Positions 57,018 through 64,000 of a DNA stretch of 64,000 bases are shown piece after piece (the first letter of the stretch is position 1; each line of letters begins with the position of its first letter). The translations under genes and the position numbers were made by a program. The stretch comes from Madurella fahalii (taxonomy: Eukaryota; Ascomycota; Sordariomycetes; Sordariales): NCBI GenBank assembly GCA_029876055.1, contig CM056878.1, forward strand, positions 3,658,001-3,722,000, read 5' to 3'. The notes beneath the pieces were generated by a model, which was not told where the DNA came from, ran no database searches, and was given only the letters and a program-made list of their open reading frames with translations.

Positions 57018-58118
57018 TCAGCTCTCTTCCTCGGCCATCACATTCTCTGCATATCGTGCTGCGGACGCCTGGTGATTGTCGAAAGACGGGATGACGGGGT
57101 CGTCTAACCAATCGGAAATCTTATCCAGAGCGGTTAGATCGTGAGACGCTGGGGAAGGAATGTGTCAGTCCGAGTTGGTTTGCCTTGGTGGGAATAGCAT
57201 TCGCGTCTTGGAAAGAGCAACTGCCCACAAGGGGGCGCTCATGCCCTGGGAACGTTACTTACCTTTAGAGTAGCTGTAGTAGTCACGAGCACATGTCAGG
57301 TCTTCCATCCAGCCGGGAGTGCCCACCGAGAATCCTATCTTCCCACCCAGCTGCCGTGCCGACCCAAAGTCGATGAGAACAGGCATCCCATCCTTGCCGA
57401 CCATGATGTTGTTGGGGTTCAGGTCATTGTGCGCAACGCCAACCACCGAGTGCAGATGGGTAATGGCCGACCGCAAAGCAGCCATGAACGGCGCCTTGTC
57501 AACCTTGCCGCCCGCACGCGCATATGTCCACAGCGTCTCTCCGTCGACGCGGTCCATCACAATGGCCGTGATGAAGCCCCTACGTACGCGGCATCCGTGG
57601 TACTTGACGATGTTCGGGTGCGGCGGGTGCTGCGAGATGAGCTGTAAAACTTGGACTTCATCGCGAAGTGTGCTGATGGTGCCGTTGTGCCCGGCGGCAC
57701 TCCCATTCAGGAAATCGACGCATTTAGAGAGATCGATTCCTTTTAGGTATAGGCCTGCGGCAGTGGTCGGTTCGCCAGCGACCGTAACTGGCCACTCGAG
57801 CGGAAGTCTGACGTATACCGTCTCATCCGGGATGCTCCGGACCGCGGCGGTCACTTGCTCGATGGTAATGACTCCCTCAAGGTTGTCCAAGGTGAGCAGA
57901 CCCTCCTCCGGGATCTTGTCGAGGAAGCTCTTTGGGAACCCCTTGGGAAAGGCAACGTAGCCGAGGTCCAGATGGTCGTCGTCATCGGACGAGTAGAAAA
58001 ACACATAATCCCTAAACTTCGCCTCCTTGATCCCGACCTCGGACCTCCACGTGTAGGACAGAAAGCTGCTGTAATCAAGCTTGAGTTTGTTAACATCAAA
58101 CTTCTTTGGCTGTGCCAT
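57018..58118 (-). CDS. atypical fungal protein kinase
   Basis: Exons 58118-57263 and 57148-57018 (GTAAGT..CAG) give 328 residues. The C-lobe is clear: HLHSVVGVAHNDLNPNNIMV, with catalytic Asp in HND, then GMPVLIDFGSARQL with DFG, and SVGTPGWMED. An alphaC-like Glu is in LRDEVQVLQLISQHPPHPNI, followed by KYHGCRVRRG and IVMDRVDGETLW. The first 130 residues hold no Gly-rich loop that I can see; the ATP-site lysine may be the one in LYLKGIDLSK. This is a family of short fungal kinases, function unknown. Start at MAQPKK (58118), because the 57 codons upstream are Pro/Gly-rich and not kinase-like. Confidence 0.82.
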
Positions 58119-60521
58119 GTTTGATGCCTGCTGTGGACGTGGAGGACTTGGGGGTGCGTGACCGAGAAAAATTAGGGTAAAGGTACCGTATCGAACCACT
58201 TCAGGTCCAGGAAACCGGGACCCTCCTGACAGGTTAACCAGGATCCGAGACAAAGCCGATCCCTTAAAACGCACCGTAATGTAGCTCACCGAAAAGGATG
58301 GTAATTACGCTCCGGGATGAGTCAAACGCCAGCTCGCCGTGCCTAGGAGCTTGAGGAACATCGGAGACGCCGAGCCGTTTACTCCCTGGCTTTATCTTTC
58401 TGCACGAACTTTGATCTACCTCTGCCTCAATAAGGAACTGGATTGCCGTTTGTTCGCCGCGGAGATGGTCCCGTCACATTCTCCAGGCCCCAAATTTGCC
58501 ACTACAAACGCGGCGGGGTGCAAACGGCCTAGTCTTTGTAGCGCGCCCGATCCTGGAATCGGAGAAGGGCCTTTCGCAGCCACGTCCAGGAAAGGCGCAA
58601 ATGCATGTGACAGTTCATCCTTGGTTCCTGAACAGAACCATGAGCCATGGGCTGTTCTGGGTGCCAGATGCAAACAACCCAACCAGGGTAACCGTAGTGG
58701 GAGGCAGAGTGTGGGATTGGACAAGCGGCCCCCCCCCCCCCCTCCCCCACAGACGATAGCCGAGAAAAGGCGGAAAACCGTGCATTACCTTTTGGTCCAG
58801 TGCCGGATTTCTGGATTTGACAAGTCGTTTCGATATCACGGAGTGGCGGTGTGATTCCGCTCAGATGCTTGTCTTCTGACTGTCACTCGCAAGATGCCTG
58901 GATGTTGCTCCGGAAATGAAAGACCGGCCGGCTGGAGCTGACATATTCGGCATCTGCCTGCCTAAGCTCTTCACGGTACCATCCTCAGCTTTGCAGAAAT
59001 AGACTGGAGCACGGCCCCAGGAAAACACAACCTCCAAGATCCAGCCTTCATCCATCGCAGGGCTTAACGTCACGTCACGTCAACTGAACAACCGGTTCAA
59101 AGTTTTGCTCTCTTCCTCCAAGGAGACCCTCAGACAACTCGCGTTCCAAGTCCAATCCCAGTCGCCTGACTCTGGTGTGGATATCCTCACCACACACCCA
59201 CAATGTATCGCGGCCCCCCCTCAAGCGCTTGAAACCCGTCTCATGCCCGGCCGTCTGAAGGAAGCTGCTCAAGTGCTTTGACGACTGCAGGTGCGAATCT
59301 ACAATGAATGGCAAAACGATGCGAACGCCTGTTGGAACCATAATCTCGGCAGGCTGCTTTACGATGATCGACTGCATGGAACCGCACTGCCAGCTCTCAG
59401 CTGCGTACAATGGCGGAAGTGGTACGAATAACGAGAGTGGTACAAAGGCCGGTGATTCGAAAGACGGGAGTGCAAACGCCGGTGAGGATACGACAAAGGG
59501 CCAGGGAAGTGGTGGCAAATGAACATTCCACAATGCCTCACCCCGAGCTTCATCGCTGGGACCGGGGAGTTGCGCCTCGAACTCGGCTGGGTCAAGATTC
59601 AGCGCTCTGGGGAGCTTGGCGCTACTTGATCCCGCCTGAGGATCGTGCGGGGCGCGAGACGGAAACTCTGATGCTAGACTTTGGAGAATGGGCTTTGGTG
59701 GAACCCATTGGGACTTGTTACGTTTGTTAGACGGATCCGGCAGGGAGGAAAGCGAGGTGTGGAAGTGTCATACTGTCATTCGGGTTTCCCATGTGTGTCA
59801 ATGCCATGTATCACAATAATTGCTACTACGGAAGTGCTCAGCTGTTTCCTAACTCTGGGGGCGTGAACATTTTAATTCCAATGACCGCTGTAAGCCGAGC
59901 AACAAAGAAATGCCACAGCCCGGGTTCGAAGGATACGCAGCACCATGAGTTAAGCCACTTAGCCACCCATGCCATGTGGCTTAGCACATCCACTCCTGCT
60001 TAGAAGAGGCAACGCGCAGCAATCGGGCTCAGCCGCGCATGGCTTCAGCTTGGTGGTTCCCCATCATTGTCCCCCGTCATTGTGGTCCTCGATCAGTGGT
60101 TCCATTAAGATATAGCACTGTGGGCATCGAAGGTAGTATCAGCAAGGACCCGACGATGTAGTCCCGCTCATCTCACACAGCCGTCGGGTCCAGGCAGATC
60201 CATCTACAAGTTTTAGAGCTGGGGACGGGAGTGATGCAAGTGGAAATCAGAGCAAAAACCTTGGGTTTTGGGGGCGTATCAAAGGAGGCAGTCACATCAA
60301 ACAAGGCGAACAACTAACAGTGCTCCAGCGCGGGAGGGGGGCTACTCAAGTATGCGCTCGGGCTGGCGCAGGCGCAGGTGCATATAATGGGTAACAGCCA
60401 ACGCGTCCAAGGCCAAACGAAGGGGCGAAGAACTGCCCACTCCTGCATACACACTCGAAAGGAATCAGCGTCTTGAAATGAAAGTCCCCATGGATATACC
60501 TCGGAATAGCCACGGTTCAGA
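58119..60521. other. intergenic
   Basis: 2.4 kb, no supported gene. A minus frame at 59075-59533 is open but unrecognised. Run of 14 C at 58729-58742. Confidence 0.5.
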
Positions 60522-61704
60522 TTAGTTATCCCTGATCTCGACGATGTCCCTGCACATCTTGAGAAACCTCTCTCGATAGTCCCCAGGTGTGGTTGTAATG
60601 CTCATTGGACCGTGTTTGCTAATCAGCAGGTTCCAGAGCTTAATCAGCAGGGTCATGAACATGGGTTGGATTTTGTGCTTGGCCCAAAAGAAGTCCAGGA
60701 TGGACGCCCGGAAGATGTACTTCCCATCGGCCGAAGGGACCCCTGTCCTCCAAGTCGGGGGCGGTGGAGGAACTGAGGGCGGGTCGGTCGGAACCAGGCT
60801 TGACTCGGCAGTTGAGGATGCTGTGACATGGGCCTGCTTTGACGCCTTCATCCGCACTAGAAAGAGCGAATAGTCCACGGCATTGTGCTCGGCGAGGAGC
60901 TGCGTGTCGGCTTCGAGGCTGGAAAAGAAGTCGTCTGCCTGCTCTCGGCTCAGGATAATCTTGTCGCGAAACTCATCGGCCAGACGGTCTTTTGTCGCAT
61001 CGCTTGTGAGTGCGCCATCGGCAATGTCCCTTTCTGGATAGAAGTAGGACAAGGGCTTCAGGTCCCAGTGCTCCCATTCCGCCTCCCCCCGCTTCTTTGC
61101 CTCGTCCCTCCCATACATGATGTTGTCCATGACGATGTGGTGCGAAGGCGCAGAGCGGAAGAGGCGGCCAAGCGAGACACCCGAGGCGGCGAGGAAGTCG
61201 CAAATGCGGACTAACAGGGACCGCGGGTGGGCAGCCATGTACTGGACGTACGGCGTCAAGAGGTCCTGGCAGAAGAAGGAATGCTCGGAATGCCGCGGAA
61301 CAGACTTCACCAGGTACTTCTGGTCGGCGGTGGAGTAGAATGTCTGGGGCAGTTGAATGTCAGGTGCGAGATCGGTTGACAGGAATGGCCGGTTCACGTG
61401 CGACTCAACTTACAGAGCCGGAGAAGCCCATGTCTCCAATGGCGTTCAGACCGTCGCCGTCTCTCCCGCCCTCTCCTGGCTTGAAAGACTCGACGTATTC
61501 ATCGTCGCTGACGGCCCAGTGCCGCCGACGGAGGTTTGCAAAATCGGCCGGGCGGACCTTTTCAAGCGCGAGCTGGTAGAGCGAGAAGAGTGCCGAGAAG
61601 ATGGCCAAGATCAGCCCGAGTGGACTGCCCGACGGTTGTTTGGTCTTGTTTCCGTTGGCGATCGCCCGCACGATCGACCGTGCGATTTTCTCCTGTCGGC
61701 CCAT
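60522..61704 (-). CDS. PIP-kinase-like protein (phosphatidylinositol-phosphate kinase fold)
   Basis: Exons 61704-61414 and 61343-60522 (GTAAGT..CAG) give 370 residues. Residues 20-50 include a hydrophobic segment (GLILAIFSALFSLYQLAL). From TFYSTADQKYLVKSVPRHSE on, the layout matches the PIPK domain: YVQYMAAHPRSLLVRICDFL, HHIVMDNIMYGRDE, WDLKPLSYFYPE (a counterpart of the catalytic DLKG block), LLAEHNAVDYSLFLVRM (the DYSL block) and YIFRASILDFFWAKHKIQP. It ends MSITTTPGDYRERFLKMCRD, as PIPKs do. Shorter than typical yeast Mss4-type enzymes; a fungal-specific group of small PIPK-like proteins. Lipid kinase activity is plausible but not demonstrable here. Confidence 0.85.
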
Positions 61705-62589
61705 GCGAATGCTCAGATGGTCATTCGACGCACATGCGCAGCTTCTTGGTGGAGAGAAACGCAAGAAGGGGAAATTGGCCCTGATCGTGCTATGGATGAG
61801 CCGTCGAGACTCGAGGGCAGGGACCCCAAAGGGATTTAGGGCGGTGACGTCACTGACATCCAGCCTTTGCTAGGGTCTTAATTCAACCGCAACCACCCCG
61901 CTCGGATTGGTTGATTGCATGTTTCACACCCCAACCCCCTTTGGCCATCATCTGCTTCGATTGCTTTTTCCAACTCCACTCTCCACGCGTGTACGTGTCT
62001 TATATACACTTCACCAAAATACCAGAAGTATTACCATCCCTCTAAGGCCAACCCATGATGAGATCTTCTCAAGGATGTTTGTCAGTGTATAAAGCCACCT
62101 GATAAAGAGTGTTACTAATCAACCCACACTGGGAGATGTTGCTCAGAGCCGAGTAAGGACATTAGACATATGGTAACTTCTTTTGCGTGCCTGTCCCCTG
62201 GACCACGGACCCCAGATTGCGCCGCATATCCGGAATACTGCAGTTCCAATTGCGTGTACCAAAACTGAGAGCCCCTTGTTGAACTCTGGCGCCCGGCTCG
62301 CCCATGTGCACCACCTTTCCGTCACTCGGTTAACAAACTCTTCCTCACTCTCTGTTTTAGTAGGCTTCAGAACGTAAATGAACGTATATTAATTTTTTTT
62401 TTTTTTCTTTCCCTTCTCCTGCCTGGAAATATGCAGACTTTTGCGTTCCTTCTGTTGACTGACAGGGACCGGCACACCAATTCAGGTAAAACAGCGTAGG
62501 AAGAATAACAACCTGTTAAAAGTGATATGACTCTTCGACTTTACTTCCCTGGAAGTAGGAAGTCCGAAGCCTTCAGACCCCCTCCACAA
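61705..62589. other. intergenic
   Basis: No gene; AT-rich near 62390-62410 (T-run). Confidence 0.5.
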
Positions 62590-63022
62590 TCAAGCATCAT
62601 CCGAGAGAGCGCAACAAATAAAGTCCCTGCCTCCCGGACAAACAGGGGCTATGTTCCGTCTTTGTATTAGCAATCAATCTGGAAGGGGCGTCACGACCAT
62701 CGGACGAGGGGATCCGATCTAGGTGTAACTTACGTTCCCCGGCCACGGGGATAACACACTGCTCACGCCACTGGCAGCTGGTACCGGGGCTCTGTCCCGG
62801 GCAGGGACTGATCTGGCAGCCCCAGATGTTGGCCGGATCGTTCGGGCATGGCCAGTCGGGCGCCGATCCTTGGATGGGGACGCCGCCCCATCGACTCTCG
62901 CAGACGCCCCTGTCGAGGCAGATGCAGCCCGTCTGGCCCCAGAAGGATGAGCACCGGCCGCCGACAGCACCGTGGATGGCGGCCGGTAAGGACAGGAGGA
63001 AGGAAGCGGAGAGTATCTTCAT
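62590..63022 (-). CDS. small secreted cysteine-rich protein (12 Cys)
   Basis: Exons 63022-62734 and 62648-62590 (GTAAGT..TAG, branch GCTAAT) give 115 residues. Signal peptide MKILSASFLLSLPAAIHG. The mature part of about 95 residues has twelve cysteines: GGRC, GCIC, GVC, WPC, GC, PC, SC, QC, then VC and ICC from the second exon. No known family is recognised. Without splicing the reading frame would run on as a longer protein lacking the last three cysteines, so the spliced form is favoured. An extracellular disulfide-rich role, effector-like or antimicrobial, is inferred only from the pattern. Confidence 0.82.
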
Positions 63023-64000
63023 GACGGAATCGACCCCTGGGTTTATGGCTCGGTTCTGTCCAATTCCTGGTTGCTAGCGCAGCAAAAGACGAGACGAATC
63101 GAATGCTTTACTATCCCTGGTAAGGCAATGTGAAGTCAGGGTTGACAGTTTGGTAGCGCTCGATCTACGGCAGGCGGAGGTCATATTTTACGGCGCTTAC
63201 ACGGAGAGGCTCGATCCATTTTAATACCTGTCGACTCCGACTACCATCCAAACCGGACTCTGAATCACACCGACGCTCCCGGATGCTGATTGCTGCAGTT
63301 AAGGTAGGCGCCGCGAAAGCATTGTCACGATGCTCGAGGCTTTCGATTACGAGAGAAGATTTCCGAAAAGAGCCACAATGAGACCTTGGAATACGTATTT
63401 TTAGTCAAATGCAAGGTATGGATTTGTGGGCTCGCACGAGCGTCGAACAGAGGACGGAGCCAGTAACTGATAGACGTCGATCTCAATGGACCGTGTGCTT
63501 TGTCTCTGGCCTGATCCTAAAAATAATAGTGACCCTAAGTGAAATCCAATGAGGGGGACACATAGCTTCCATTACTCAACACACTCTGGCATGTCGAATA
63601 TTTGGTCCGTTTGGTGGTCAGCGGATGGAAACGATGAGTAATCAATGGCGGTCCCAGCCGGAACTACATTTGCCCCGAGGTGGGTAAGCAGTATGCAGAT
63701 CATCTTAGCATAAGGTCGCGGAAGGATATGAGTGGCCCCCTAGGTATTTTTGTCAACCACACTCAACCCCAACCGTGAAGTTCTGTTTAGGGCTACCTCG
63801 GCCTACCGAGGGTTAAGAATGTAAATCGCTCGTCATACTACGTTGCTCGCTGTAAAAAGTATGTTATCTTATGAGGTATAACATGAGAAAAGCTCGAAAA
63901 CGTCTATTCAGTCCGTAGAGCATATATTATATGCGTAGGTAGGGTCCGATCATGTTTCCTACCTTATACTTGATTGATCAAAATTGTATGTACATGGTCG
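63023..64000. other. right-edge intergenic region
   Basis: No gene supported; the last 300 bp are AT-rich. Confidence 0.5.

Noticed and set aside
59075..59533. 152-codon minus frame
   Set aside because: Not recognisable; only weak coding character. Left as open intergenic.
59911..59980. tRNA-like sequence on the minus strand
   Set aside because: GCCACA and TGTGGC can pair and a TTCGAAC loop is present, but the T stem does not pair and no proper D arm is seen.

Overview
The window is nuclear DNA of a filamentous ascomycete, most likely a sordariomycete close to Chaetomiaceae. The case rests on four things: short GT..AG introns of about 50-75 nt with CTAAC/CTAAT branch sites; GC-rich third codon positions in the genes; clear fungal families (Atg27, ERG24, SmD2, EB1, AA9 LPMO, GH3 beta-glucosidase, Zn2Cys6 factor, Dal5-type MFS carrier, DUF8021, 2EXR, BTB); and intron-bearing tRNA genes. 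Species is inferred, not proven. Exon joins were worked out by hand from splice signals and frame continuity.

Layout. 0-3.3 kb: the 5' part of an EB1 microtubule plus-end gene runs off the left edge, followed by a decayed family-8 glycosyltransferase with a 13-bp minisatellite. 3.3-5.3 kb: a PP2C-like relic and an uncertain small ORF. 5.3-12.7 kb: a 2EXR protein, a cysteine-rich single-pass membrane protein and a 662-aa protein with a riboflavin-kinase-like C-terminus. 15-17.9 kb: a secreted AA9 LPMO with CBM1, tRNA-Pro(CGG) and a low-complexity protein. 19.5-24.8 kb: a housekeeping block with ATG27 and ERG24 divergent, then SMD2 in eight exons. 26.2-27.4 kb: a BTB protein. 30.7-33.7 kb: a secreted GH3 beta-glucosidase. 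34.2 kb: tRNA-Ser(GCT). 35.2-36.7 kb: a quinone-oxidoreductase-like (MDR) enzyme. 39.5-44.9 kb: a Zn2Cys6 regulator convergent with an MFS anion:cation symporter. 46.7-47.5 kb: a secreted DUF8021 protein. 49.2-50.1 kb: a Myb-like nuclear protein. 50.7-56.4 kb: unrecognised genes, one split by an in-frame TAG. 57.0-58.1 kb: an atypical protein kinase. 60.5-61.7 kb: a phosphoinositide-kinase-like protein. 62.6-63.0 kb: a small secreted 12-cysteine protein.

How the genes work together. The LPMO and the beta-glucosidase act at opposite ends of cellulose breakdown (oxidative chain cleavage; cellobiose hydrolysis), but they lie 15 kb apart and do not form a cluster. The Zn2Cys6/MFS pair is the most plausible local functional unit. 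No classical secondary-metabolite cluster, CRISPR array or intact transposon was seen. The observations most worth following are the single in-frame TAG at 55346, the catalytically degraded riboflavin-kinase-like domain, the charged insertion in Atg27, the 12-cysteine secreted protein, and the decayed GT8 gene.
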